Assembly (NCBI RefSeq): GCF_000205165.1
Contig: NZ_GL883831.1
Location: forward strand, 1 to 64,000
DNA length: 64,000 nucleotides
Direction: 5' to 3'
Origin: Paraprevotella xylaniphila YIT 11841
GTDB lineage: Bacteria > Bacteroidota > Bacteroidia > Bacteroidales > Bacteroidaceae
The notes below the pieces were generated by a model. The model saw nothing but the letters and a program-made list of their open reading frames with translations. It was not told where the DNA came from and did no database searches. This document shows positions 41,350 to 49,772 of this stretch, piece by piece; within the stretch, counting starts at the first letter, position 1, and each line of letters starts with the position of its first letter. Made by a program: the position numbers and the translations under genes.

Positions 41350-44300
41350 TCACACCGCCTGCAACTCCGAAATCTGCCGGAGTATCTGGACAGCCTCTTT
41401 CACCGAACGCACCTCCTGAATCACCATCGAACGGCGGCCGTTCGCCTCACGCAGGTTGCTACGGTGGGCATTCATGGCAGCATACGCGATGCACTGCCCG
41501 AAAGCCTTGCTCTCGAAATAGGCGCTCTTCTCGTTCTGCACGAAATAAAGCACCATGCGCCCGGCCTTGAGGAATATCTTTTCCGCACCGAGACACTTGC
41601 CGAGGCGGCGGAGCGCCACCACGCGAATCAGTTCCTCACCCTCCTCCGGAATCTCCCCGAAACGGTCTTTCATACGCAAGCGGAATGCCTCCACGTCTTC
41701 GTCGCGTTCCAGACCGTCCAGTTCGCGGTAAAGAAGCATGCGTTCGCTGCTGCTAGGCACATAATCGTCGGGGAAAGACATCTGCAAGTCGCTCTCCAAC
41801 GCGCACTCGTCCACAAAGTTCTCACCGCCCAAGTCGTTCCCCTTCCTGATTTCCTCGGCATAGAGGTCGCCGAACTCATCGTTCTTCAGTTCCTTCACGG
41901 CTTCGGACAAAATCTTCTGATAGGTCTCATATCCCAAATCGGCGATGAAACCGCTCTGCTCGGCTCCCAACAGGTTACCCGCCCCACGGATATCCAAGTC
42001 CTGCATGGCGATGTGGATACCCGATCCGAGGTCACTGAAGTTCTCGATGGCCTGAAGGCGGCGGCGCGCCTCCGGTGTCAAGGCAGCCAAAGGAGGTGCC
42101 AAAAGGTAACAGAAAGCTTTCTTGTTGCTGCGCCCTACTCGGCCTCGCATCTGGTGCAAGTCGCTCAGACCGAAGTTCTGCGCCCCATTGATGATAATCG
42201 TATTGGCATTGGGGATGTCTATACCGCTCTCGATAATGGTGGTGGACACCAACACGTCGTAATCGTAATTCACAAAACCGAGAATAATCTTCTCCAATTC
42301 TTCTGGTGGCATCTGCCCGTGCCCCACACATACGCGGGCATCCGGCACATGCTTGTGCAACAGTGCCTCCAAATCGTAAAGACTGGAAATACGGTTGTTC
42401 ACGATGAACACCTGCCCGTTGCGGCTCATCTCGAAATTGACCGCCTCGGCGATTAGTTCCGCACTGAACGTGTGCACCTCGGTCTGCACGGGATAACGGT
42501 TGGGCGGCGGGGTCTGTATGACCGACAAATCGCGTGCCCCCATCAGGGAGAACTGCAACGTACGCGGAATCGGCGTGGCGGTAAGCGTCAGCGTGTCCAC
42601 ATTGACCTTCATCTGGCGCAGCTTTTCCTTGGTAGCCACCCCGAACTTCTGCTCTTCGTCGATAATCAACAGGCCAAGGTCCTTAAACTTCACCGACTTA
42701 CCAATCAGTTTGTGCGTCCCCACAATGATATTGATTTTTCCGTCGGCCAAATCCTTCAAAATGTCTTTGGTCTTGGCCGCGCTACGGGCACGGCTCAGGT
42801 AATCCACCCGGACGGGCATTCCTTTCAGACGCGAAGAGAAAGTCTGGAAATGCTGGTAGGCTAACACTGTGGTAGGCACCAACACCGCCACCTGCTTATT
42901 GTCCGCACAAGCCTTGAAGGCAGCACGAATGGCCACCTCGGTCTTGCCGAATCCCACATCCCCACATACCAGGCGGTCCATCGGACGGTCGCGCTCCATG
43001 TCGGCCTTCACGGCCTGCGTGGCTTTCAACTGGTCGGGGGTATCCTCATAAAGGAAACTGGCCTCCAGTTCGTGCTGCATGAAACTGTCAGGACTGAACG
43101 CGAAACCTTTCTCCTGCCGACGCAAGGAATACAACTTGATGAGGTCTCGCGCAATGTCCTTGATCTTGGTCTTCGTCCGCTCTTTCAGGCGTTCCCATGC
43201 CCCCGTGCCCAACTTGTTCAACCGGGGAGGCTCGCCCTCCTTGCCACGGTATTTGCTCACCTTGTGCAGGGAGTGAATGGAGACGAACACCACATCGTCG
43301 TTCTGATAGATTATCTTGATGACTTCCTGCATGGTGCCGCCATTGGGAATGCGTACCAAACCACCGAACTTCCCGACCCCGTGATCTACGTGAACCACAT
43401 AATCGCCGATGTTAAACTCCTGAAGTTCTTTCAACGAAAGAGCCACTTTGCCGCTCCGCGCCTTATCGCTGCGGAGGTTATACTTATGGAAACGGTCGAA
43501 AATCTGATGGTCGGTGAAAAAGCACGTCTTGAGGTCGTCGTCGGCAAACCCGGCGTGCAAAGTACGGTTCACGGGAGTAAAGTCGATACCCGAAGCCTGT
43601 TCCGTGAAAATGGAAGCTAACCGGTCGGTCTGTTTGGCCGAATCGGCCAATATATATAAGGTGTAGCCATTTCCCAAATACTCATGGAAAGTACGATTCA
43701 CCAATTCAAAATTCTTATGGAAAATAGGTTGTGCCGTCAGGTGGAAACGCACGGTGGCCTGCGGTGTGGCGGACGGCTTGTTCCCAATCTCTACCCTGCG
43801 GAAATCGAGCATTCCCTTCATCAAGGCCGACCCGTCGATAAGCATCAGGTCGGCACGGAGCTTCTCGTGCTGTTCTGCCTCTTCCATCTCCGTCCGGGCC
43901 TGCTCGTCCATCAGGGCCTGCGTCGAAAAACCGTCGGCATATACCCGGTCGGCCACGTCACGCAAGAAGAACAAATCTTTCATCACCAAGACGGTCTCCG
44001 GGGGCAGGAAGTCCGTGAACGGCACCTTGCCCTGCGTATAACCGGCCAGTTCGGGCACGATGACGATTTCTTCCTGTTTATCACGCGAAAGTTGCGTCTG
44101 CACTTCAAACGTACGGATACTGTCCACTTCATCGCCGAAAAAGTCCACCCGGTAAGGCCATTCCGAGGAGAACGAAAACACATCGAGGATACTGCCCCGC
44201 ACAGCGAACTGCCCCGGTTCATAGACATAATCCACACGCCGGAAACCGAACGCACGCAAAGTCTCCTCCACGAACGTGATGTCCACCCGCTCGCTAGCAT

Positions 44301-44751
44301 GCAGCCTCAGCGTCTGCTCATCCAGTTTCTGCCGCGACACGACTTTTTCCATCACCGCCTCGGGATAAGTGACCACGAAAAGTGGGCAATGTCCTGCCGA
44401 CAAACGGCTGATGACCTCCGTGCGGAGTATCTCGTTAGCCGCATCCCGCTGCCCGAACTTCACCGCCCGGCGGAACGAAGAAGGAAAATAGAACACTTCT
44501 TGCTCACCCAAAATCTGCGTCAGGTCGTGATAAAAATATCCAGCCTCTTCCGCATCATCCAATACGAAAACATACGGACAAGCCATCACCTGCGGACAAG
44601 TCGCAGCCAAACTGCTGAACAGCAAAGGAGCGGCCGACGCGCACAGTCCTTCCGCGAAAATCGTCCGCACGGAACCGTCCTGCAAAGCCTTTGCCAAAGC
44701 CTTTACCGACTTATGCCCTGCATAGAGGGCCTGTAAACCTTGTATCTCCAT
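41350..44751 (-). CDS. mfd: Transcription-repair coupling factor
   Basis: Mfd removes stalled RNA polymerase at DNA lesions and recruits UvrA. The 1133-residue protein has the UvrB-like N-terminal region (about 1-330, with YEPGQFAVRGSILDVFSF), the polymerase-interacting CarD-like domain (about 460-530, FNIGDYVVHVDHGVGKF), and the superfamily 2 translocase with Walker A GDVGFGKTE, DEEQKFG, LTATPIPRTL and QMRGRVGRS, followed by the TRCF C-terminal domain. The length is full. A box reading TAATTTTG on the minus strand stands at 44773-44766. Confidence 0.97.
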   Translation of the reverse strand: MEIQGLQALYAGHKSVKALAKALQDGSVRTIFAEGLCASAAPLLFSSLAATCPQVMACPYVFVLDDAEEAGYFYHDLTQILGEQEVFYFPSSFRRAVKFGQRDAANEILRTEVISRLSAGHCPLFVVTYPEAVMEKVVSRQKLDEQTLRLHASERVDITFVEETLRAFGFRRVDYVYEPGQFAVRGSILDVFSFSSEWPYRVDFFGDEVDSIRTFEVQTQLSRDKQEEIVIVPELAGYTQGKVPFTDFLPPETVLVMKDLFFLRDVADRVYADGFSTQALMDEQARTEMEEAEQHEKLRADLMLIDGSALMKGMLDFRRVEIGNKPSATPQATVRFHLTAQPIFHKNFELVNRTFHEYLGNGYTLYILADSAKQTDRLASIFTEQASGIDFTPVNRTLHAGFADDDLKTCFFTDHQIFDRFHKYNLRSDKARSGKVALSLKELQEFNIGDYVVHVDHGVGKFGGLVRIPNGGTMQEVIKIIYQNDDVVFVSIHSLHKVSKYRGKEGEPPRLNKLGTGAWERLKERTKTKIKDIARDLIKLYSLRRQEKGFAFSPDSFMQHELEASFLYEDTPDQLKATQAVKADMERDRPMDRLVCGDVGFGKTEVAIRAAFKACADNKQVAVLVPTTVLAYQHFQTFSSRLKGMPVRVDYLSRARSAAKTKDILKDLADGKINIIVGTHKLIGKSVKFKDLGLLIIDEEQKFGVATKEKLRQMKVNVDTLTLTATPIPRTLQFSLMGARDLSVIQTPPPNRYPVQTEVHTFSAELIAEAVNFEMSRNGQVFIVNNRISSLYDLEALLHKHVPDARVCVGHGQMPPEELEKIILGFVNYDYDVLVSTTIIESGIDIPNANTIIINGAQNFGLSDLHQMRGRVGRSNKKAFCYLLAPPLAALTPEARRRLQAIENFSDLGSGIHIAMQDLDIRGAGNLLGAEQSGFIADLGYETYQKILSEAVKELKNDEFGDLYAEEIRKGNDLGGENFVDECALESDLQMSFPDDYVPSSSERMLLYRELDGLERDEDVEAFRLRMKDRFGEIPEEGEELIRVVALRRLGKCLGAEKIFLKAGRMVLYFVQNEKSAYFESKAFGQCIAYAAMNAHRSNLREANGRRSMVIQEVRSVKEAVQILRQISELQAV

Positions 44752-44765
44752 GATTCAATCCGGTG

Positions 44766-44773
44766 CAAAATTA
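44766..44773 (-). promoter_or_regulatory. -7 box for mfd
   Basis: The minus strand reads TAATTTTG, 15 bases before the start codon at 44751. Confidence 0.45.
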
Positions 44774-44847
44774 CAAAGAATCACTAAAAAAACACCTCCG
44801 CCGGAAGAAATATTTCCACTCTGTTACCTGTATTCGTGATTTATGTC

Positions 44848-44855
44848 TATATTTG
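44848..44855 (+). promoter_or_regulatory. -7 box for the dpm1-like gene
   Basis: TAtaTTTG lies downstream of the first possible start codon at 44843, so translation must begin at 44903. Confidence 0.55.
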
Positions 44856-44902
44856 TTTCACGAATACAAACGAAGTCATTCACTTTTAAAGCTGACAGAA
44901 AT

Positions 44903-45646
44903 ATGCGTTCAGACAGTGTAGTTATCATTCCTACGTACAACGAAAAGGAAAACATAGAAAACATCATCCGGGCCGTATTCGGACTGGAACAACCGTTCGA
45001 CATGCTGATCATAGACGACGGCTCACCCGACGGCACGGCGACCATCGTGAAACGCCTCATAGCGAACGAGTTCAAAGACCGCCTGCATCTCATCGAACGT
45101 ACGGGGAAATTAGGTCTCGGCACAGCTTACATTGCGGGATTCAAATGGGCTGTGGCGCAGAAATACGACTATGTCTTCGAGATGGACGCCGACTTCAGCC
45201 ACAACCCGAACGACCTTCCGCGACTGTACGCCGCTTGTGCCCAAGAGGGATACGACGTGGCCATCGGGTCGCGCTACGTGAACGGGGTGAACGTGGTGAA
45301 CTGGCCCATGGGGCGCATCCTGATGTCCTACTACGCCTCTAAATACGTGCGCATCATCACGGGGCTGAAGATAAACGACACCACGGCCGGCTTTAAATGT
45401 TACCGCCGCCGTGTATTGGAAACCATCGAACTAGACAAGGTTCGCTTCAAAGGATATGCCTTCCAGATAGAAATGAAGTTCACCGCCAAGCAGTGCGGTT
45501 TCAAGATAAAGGAAGTGCCGGTCATCTTCGTCAACCGCGAGTTGGGCACGAGCAAGATGAGCGGCGGCATTTTCAGCGAAGCCGTGTTCGGGGTCATCCG
45601 CCTACGGCTCGATGGTTGGTTCAGGCGCTATCCAAAACCATCTTAA
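44903..45646 (+). CDS. Polyprenol/dolichol-phosphate mannosyltransferase-like glycosyltransferase (GT2)
   Basis: The 247-residue protein starts MRSDSVVIIPTYNEKENIE. GT2 motifs follow: LIIDDGSPDGT, EMDADFSHNPNDLP (the metal-binding DxD region) and GSRYVNG, and the C-terminal GTSKMSGGI that is typical of DPM1-type enzymes. It transfers a hexose from a GDP or UDP sugar to a polyprenol phosphate at the membrane; no transmembrane helices are present, as in the short DPM1 class. In related genomes, as I recall, pyrC follows directly; here two genes and a repeat lie between. Confidence 0.9.
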   Translation: MRSDSVVIIPTYNEKENIENIIRAVFGLEQPFDMLIIDDGSPDGTATIVKRLIANEFKDRLHLIERTGKLGLGTAYIAGFKWAVAQKYDYVFEMDADFSHNPNDLPRLYAACAQEGYDVAIGSRYVNGVNVVNWPMGRILMSYYASKYVRIITGLKINDTTAGFKCYRRRVLETIELDKVRFKGYAFQIEMKFTAKQCGFKIKEVPVIFVNRELGTSKMSGGIFSEAVFGVIRLRLDGWFRRYPKPS

Positions 45647-45673
45647 AATCAAACATTTGCAAAACCATTTTTA

Positions 45674-45753
45674 TTTGGCGCAGATTGAAAAATCATTCGG
45701 CTGAGATTGATTTTTCAATCTGCGCCAAACGATTTCCGGTTCTCAGCCGAATG
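45674..45753. repeat. Palindromic repeat locus C with interlocking arms
   Basis: A perfect 22-bp inverted repeat (45674-45695 with 45708-45729) contains the unit core TTTGGCGCAGATTG. A second 13-bp inverted repeat (45694-45706 with 45741-45753, core CATTCGGCTGAGA) has its left arm inside the loop of the first, so the order of arms is 1-2-1-2. Two direct 22-nt units (from 45673) are followed by two inverted ones. It lies between two convergent genes and shares units with loci A and B. Confidence 0.8.
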
Positions 45754-45780
45754 TTTTTTCCACATGCCCGAATACCGTTT

Positions 45781-46425
45781 TCAGTCTTCAAACATCCCTT
45801 TTCCGTCCACCCCCAAAAGCTCGCAAAGTTGGAGCACCATCTCCTGCGGAAGCCCCATGCGCGGGTCATCCGTCGCAGGCCACAGGGATGCCAGGAAGTG
45901 AGGCCACTCCTCACGGTAAACTCTGGCCATGCGATGATTGTAATCCGAAGCCTGCCGCAAGGAGAAACGTACGTTGGCTATGCGGTCGGCCAACTTGACC
46001 ATGGGGGCGTAAGGTGTGGCACGGATACCCTCATAATATTTCACTCCTGCACGCTCGACACGCGTACGCCCTTTTTCATTCGTCAACGCGTACACAATCT
46101 CAGCCGCCATGAACGCCTGCGCCTCGTCCAGCCCCAAAGACCGGGCGCGTTTCCGCACGTCGTTGTACGTCAGACGGGCATCCTCGATACTGTCGTGGAA
46201 CCACGCCCCGAACATCACGGCCGGCACGTCTTCCGCCCGCGTGCACACCTCGCCTCCATAACGGGCCACCAGTTCTGCCACACCGTCCAAATGGTAAGAA
46301 TAAGGCAAATCCCTGCCATAAAATTGGTTGACGGCCGCATGCGCCTCATGCGCGGCATGGCGGACACGTTCCAACAAATCCGACTGCCGTTCCAGTATTT
46401 CAGAAAATAAAGTCTTGCATTCCAT
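45781..46425 (-). CDS. HD-domain hydrolase resembling small alarmone hydrolases
   Basis: The 214-residue protein from MECKTLFSEILERQ has the HD pattern of SpoT/MESH1-type (p)ppGpp hydrolases: H45 in YSYHLDGVAE, H77-D78 with E81-D82 in FHDSIEDARLTY, and KLADRIANV with D147. The E-D pair after HD is the feature of the manganese-dependent hydrolase domain. There is no synthetase domain. It may degrade alarmones or a related nucleotide. The longer open frame upstream has no similarity. Confidence 0.7.
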   Translation of the reverse strand: MECKTLFSEILERQSDLLERVRHAAHEAHAAVNQFYGRDLPYSYHLDGVAELVARYGGEVCTRAEDVPAVMFGAWFHDSIEDARLTYNDVRKRARSLGLDEAQAFMAAEIVYALTNEKGRTRVERAGVKYYEGIRATPYAPMVKLADRIANVRFSLRQASDYNHRMARVYREEWPHFLASLWPATDDPRMGLPQEMVLQLCELLGVDGKGMFED

Positions 46426-46516
46426 ATTCCTTTGATTTTGATTTGCAAAGGAAACAAAAATCCATATACCGGACAAGATTCCGCCCGACAAGATACCACC
46501 AATAAGAAGTATTTAT

Positions 46517-46524
46517 TAAATTTG
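46517..46524 (+). promoter_or_regulatory. -7 box for the dinD-like gene
   Basis: TAaaTTTG precedes the start codon at 46561 by 37 bases. Confidence 0.5.
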
Positions 46525-46560
46525 CAGGAGATGCGGATACAAAACCATTGATGGAGGCAC

Positions 46561-47394
46561 ATGAAGACAGAAGAAATCATAGAACTTTTCCGGCAATTCG
46601 AATCGATAGCCAACGAATATGAAGGTGTCGAATGTTGGAGCGCAAGGGAACTTGCCAAATTACTTGGATACGCCCAATGGCGCAATTTTGAAAACATAGT
46701 AAACAAAGCCAAAGCGGCATGTGAACATGCAGAACAAGAGGTTTCATACCATTTTGCTGAAGTCGGCAAAATGGTTTCCCTCGGTTCCGGTTCGGAACGC
46801 GAAGTTTCCGATTATATGCTCACCCGCTATGCCTGTTACCTCGTCGCCCAGAACGGTGACCCGAGAAAACCGCAAGTAGCATTTGCCCAAAATTATTTCG
46901 CCGTACAGACGAGACGAGCCGAACTGGTACAACAACGTATCCTCGACTACGAACGGATACAAGCGCGCACCAAACTTGCAGAAACAGAAAAACGCCTGTC
47001 CGGTATACTTTATGAACGTGGCGTGGACAGCAAAGGCTTTGCTCTTATCCGTTCAAAAGGAGACAAGGCCTTGTTTCGTATCGACACAGCATTGCTCAAA
47101 AGGAAATTAGGAGCACCAGAAAGCCGTCCATTGGCCGACTTTTTGCCTACAATCAGTATTAAAGCCAAAGACTTCGCAGCAGAAATGACCTCTGTCAACG
47201 TACAACAAAAGGACTTGTACGGACAACAAGAAATCGGGAAAGAACACGTAGACAACAATGCCGCCGTACGAGACATGCTCCTGCAACGAGGTATTGTTCC
47301 TGAACAACTTCCACCCGGTGAAGATGTGAAAAAAGTGGAACGAAGGCTTAAATCAGAAGAGAAACGGCTGACCGGAAAAGCGAAAAAGAAATAA
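46561..47394 (+). CDS. dinD: DNA damage-inducible protein D-like (BRO-N/KilA-N related)
   Basis: The 277-residue protein matches DinD: CWSARELAKLLGYAQWRNFENIVNKA at the start, VSDYMLTRYACYLVAQNGDPRKPQVAFAQNYF in the BRO-like domain (up to about residue 120), and a C-terminal part with NNAAVRDMLLQRGI and a lysine-rich end. E. coli DinD inhibits RecA strand exchange; such genes are scattered by horizontal transfer. Here it is placed between a conserved glycosyltransferase gene and pyrC, next to the palindromic locus C and the HD hydrolase, which suggests insertion. Confidence 0.88.
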   Translation: MKTEEIIELFRQFESIANEYEGVECWSARELAKLLGYAQWRNFENIVNKAKAACEHAEQEVSYHFAEVGKMVSLGSGSEREVSDYMLTRYACYLVAQNGDPRKPQVAFAQNYFAVQTRRAELVQQRILDYERIQARTKLAETEKRLSGILYERGVDSKGFALIRSKGDKALFRIDTALLKRKLGAPESRPLADFLPTISIKAKDFAAEMTSVNVQQKDLYGQQEIGKEHVDNNAAVRDMLLQRGIVPEQLPPGEDVKKVERRLKSEEKRLTGKAKKK

Positions 47395-47474
47395 CCGAAC
47401 ACGCCTATCATCTTCTCCGAAAATAAAATATTATAAAAACAGGAGCTGAAAAAGACCCTATAAAGAAAACCATT

Positions 47475-48836
47475 ATGAGAACCAGAATACAAAATGCCAC
47501 CATCGTCAACGAAGGAAAACGCTTCGTAGGTACGGTCACACTGGAAGACGACAAGATTCTGAGTATCGTCCCGTCCGACGATACCATACACACCCTTCCG
47601 CCGACCGACCGTGTGATAGACGCCGAAGGGCTGTACCTGATACCGGGCGTGATAGATGACCATGTGCATTTCCGCGAACCGGGACTGACCCACAAGGCCG
47701 ACATCGCCACCGAAAGCCGGGCGGCCGCCGCCGGAGGCGTGACGTCGTACATGGACATGCCGAACGTCGTGCCGCAGACCACCACCCTCGAAGCCTTGAA
47801 CGACAAGTTCCGGTTGGCAGCGGAAAAGAGCCTCGTCAACTATTCTTTCTTCTTCGGGGCCACCCATACGAACACCGGCATGTTGGAACAACTGGATCCG
47901 CACAAGGTATGTGGCGTCAAACTGTTCATGGGAAGCAGCACGGGCAATATGCTCGTCGACCGCGAAGACGCGCTACGCGCCATATTCAGCCGCTCCCCCC
48001 TGCTCATCATGACCCATTGCGAAGACTCGTCCATCATATCGGCCAACCTGAAATCGTTCCGGGAACCGTATGGAGACGACCCGGACGTGAAATACCACCC
48101 TGCCATCCGCAACGAAGAAGCTTGTTTCCGTTCTACGGAACTGGCCGTCAAACTGGCACGGGAAACCGGTGCGCGACTCCACGTGGCCCATGTCAGCACC
48201 GCACGCGAACTCTCCCTTTTCAGCCGTGGACCGTTGTTTGACGAAACCACGGGACGCATGAAAACTGTCACTGCCGAAGCCTGCATCGCCCATCTGTTTT
48301 ACACGGATGCCGACTATGCCCGCCTCGGGACACGCATCAAATGCAATCCGGCTATCAAAAGCGGTGCCGACCGGGCGGCTTTGCGACAGGCATTGACCGA
48401 CGGACGTATCGACGTGATAGGCACGGACCACGCTCCCCACCTGCCTGCTGAAAAAGAAGGCGGTTGCATGAAAGCGGCCTCCGGCATGCCCATGGTGCAG
48501 TTCTCGCTCGTCACGATGCTCCGCCTCTCCGACGAAGGCGTGCTGCCCGTCGAACGTGTCGTGGACCTGATGTGCCATGCCCCGGCCCGGCTATTCCAAA
48601 TCAAAGGCCGCGGTTTCCTCCGCGAAGGTGCACAAGCAGACCTCGTACTGCTCCGTCCGTCCTGCCCGTGGACCTTACGGAGAGAGGACATCCTGAGCCG
48701 CTGCGGTTGGAGCCCGTTAGAAGGAGAAACGTTCAACTGGTCGGTAGAACAGACCTACTGTAACGGGCATTTAGTATATAATCACGGCCATATAGACACA
48801 GACGTCTGCGGCCGGCAACTTACTTTCGACCGATGA
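47475..48836 (+). CDS. pyrC: Dihydroorotase
   Basis: The enzyme closes carbamoyl-aspartate to dihydroorotate in pyrimidine synthesis. The amidohydrolase metal motif is GVIDDHVHFREPGLTHKADI, near residues 58-77; the carboxylated lysine is in CGVKLFMGSS; later ligands are THCED, LHVAHVSTA and GTDHAPH. The length of 453 residues is that of class I dihydroorotases. It is translationally coupled (ATGA) to the next gene. Confidence 0.95.
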   Translation: MRTRIQNATIVNEGKRFVGTVTLEDDKILSIVPSDDTIHTLPPTDRVIDAEGLYLIPGVIDDHVHFREPGLTHKADIATESRAAAAGGVTSYMDMPNVVPQTTTLEALNDKFRLAAEKSLVNYSFFFGATHTNTGMLEQLDPHKVCGVKLFMGSSTGNMLVDREDALRAIFSRSPLLIMTHCEDSSIISANLKSFREPYGDDPDVKYHPAIRNEEACFRSTELAVKLARETGARLHVAHVSTARELSLFSRGPLFDETTGRMKTVTAEACIAHLFYTDADYARLGTRIKCNPAIKSGADRAALRQALTDGRIDVIGTDHAPHLPAEKEGGCMKAASGMPMVQFSLVTMLRLSDEGVLPVERVVDLMCHAPARLFQIKGRGFLREGAQADLVLLRPSCPWTLRREDILSRCGWSPLEGETFNWSVEQTYCNGHLVYNHGHIDTDVCGRQLTFDR

Positions 48837-49756
48837 CCCATACATTGACTTATCACATACACGAGGTGGCTCCCTACATCAACTGGATATACTTTTTCCA
48901 CGCCTGGGGATTCCCGCCGCGCTTTGCCGCCATCAGCCGCATACACGGCTGCGACGCCTGTCGCGCCGGTTGGTTGGCTGAATTTCCGGAAGAGGAAAGG
49001 ACGCGGGCGGCCGAGGCCATGCAGCTATTCAAGGATGCCAACCGCATGTTGGCACAGTGGGACGGAGATTTCCACACCCACGTACGTTTCGGGCTATATC
49101 CGGCCTGTTCGGACGGCGACGACCTGCTTCTTACCGACCCGGAACAGGAGGGGCGTACGCTTCGCCTCGCCTTGCTGCGCCAACAACACACCACGAAACC
49201 GGACGAACCTTATCTTTGCCTTTCGGATTTCGTACGTCCGCTATCGCAAGACATACCCGATACCGTGGGAGTTTTCGCGGCTACTGTAGATGCGGACATG
49301 GAACATCTCTACGAAACCGGTGCATACGCCGATGACTTCAAACACTTGTTGGCACAGACATTGGCAGACCGCTTGGCCGAAGCCTCTACGGAAAAAATGC
49401 ACCAAGAAGTGCGTACAACCTACTGGGGATATGCAAAAGACGAACAGTTGTCCATCGAAGACCTATTGGTGGAGAAGTTTGCCGGCATCCGGCCGGCCGT
49501 AGGCTATCCTTCCCTGCCGGACCAGTCGGTCAATTTCGTGCTGTCGGAATGGTTGGGTTTTCCGGAAATCGGTATCCGGCTGACCGAAAACGGTGCCATG
49601 GTGCCGCATGCCTCGGTAAGCGGACTCATGCTGTCCCATCCCTCCGCACGCTACTTCGCCGTAGGGAAAATCGGGGAAGACCAGTTGGAAGATTATGCCC
49701 GGCGACGCGGCCTGCCCGTGGAAACGATGCGTAAATTCTTAGCCGCTAACTTTTAA
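48833..49756 (+). CDS. Stand-alone methionine synthase (MetH) activation domain protein
   Basis: The C-terminal part matches the AdoMet-binding reactivation domain of cobalamin-dependent methionine synthase: GIRPAVGYPSLPDQS, then RLTENGAMVPHASVSGLMLSHPS and YFAVGKIGEDQLEDYARRRG (about residues 220-300). The N-terminal 200 residues correspond to the helical beginning of that domain. No other MetH domain is present. It could reactivate a MetH that lacks its own module, or serve another corrinoid enzyme. It overlaps pyrC by 4 bases. Confidence 0.85.
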   Translation: MTHTLTYHIHEVAPYINWIYFFHAWGFPPRFAAISRIHGCDACRAGWLAEFPEEERTRAAEAMQLFKDANRMLAQWDGDFHTHVRFGLYPACSDGDDLLLTDPEQEGRTLRLALLRQQHTTKPDEPYLCLSDFVRPLSQDIPDTVGVFAATVDADMEHLYETGAYADDFKHLLAQTLADRLAEASTEKMHQEVRTTYWGYAKDEQLSIEDLLVEKFAGIRPAVGYPSLPDQSVNFVLSEWLGFPEIGIRLTENGAMVPHASVSGLMLSHPSARYFAVGKIGEDQLEDYARRRGLPVETMRKFLAANF

Positions 49757-49772
49757 CCGTCAAAACAAAAAT

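Noticed and set aside
43684-44736. 350-residue open frame opposite mfd
   Set aside because: It is antisense to the conserved UvrB-like region of mfd and has no recognisable feature or promoter.
46561-47394. Prophage or integrated element marked by dinD
   Set aside because: No integrase, phage structural gene, or flanking direct repeat was found; only a small insertion is plausible.
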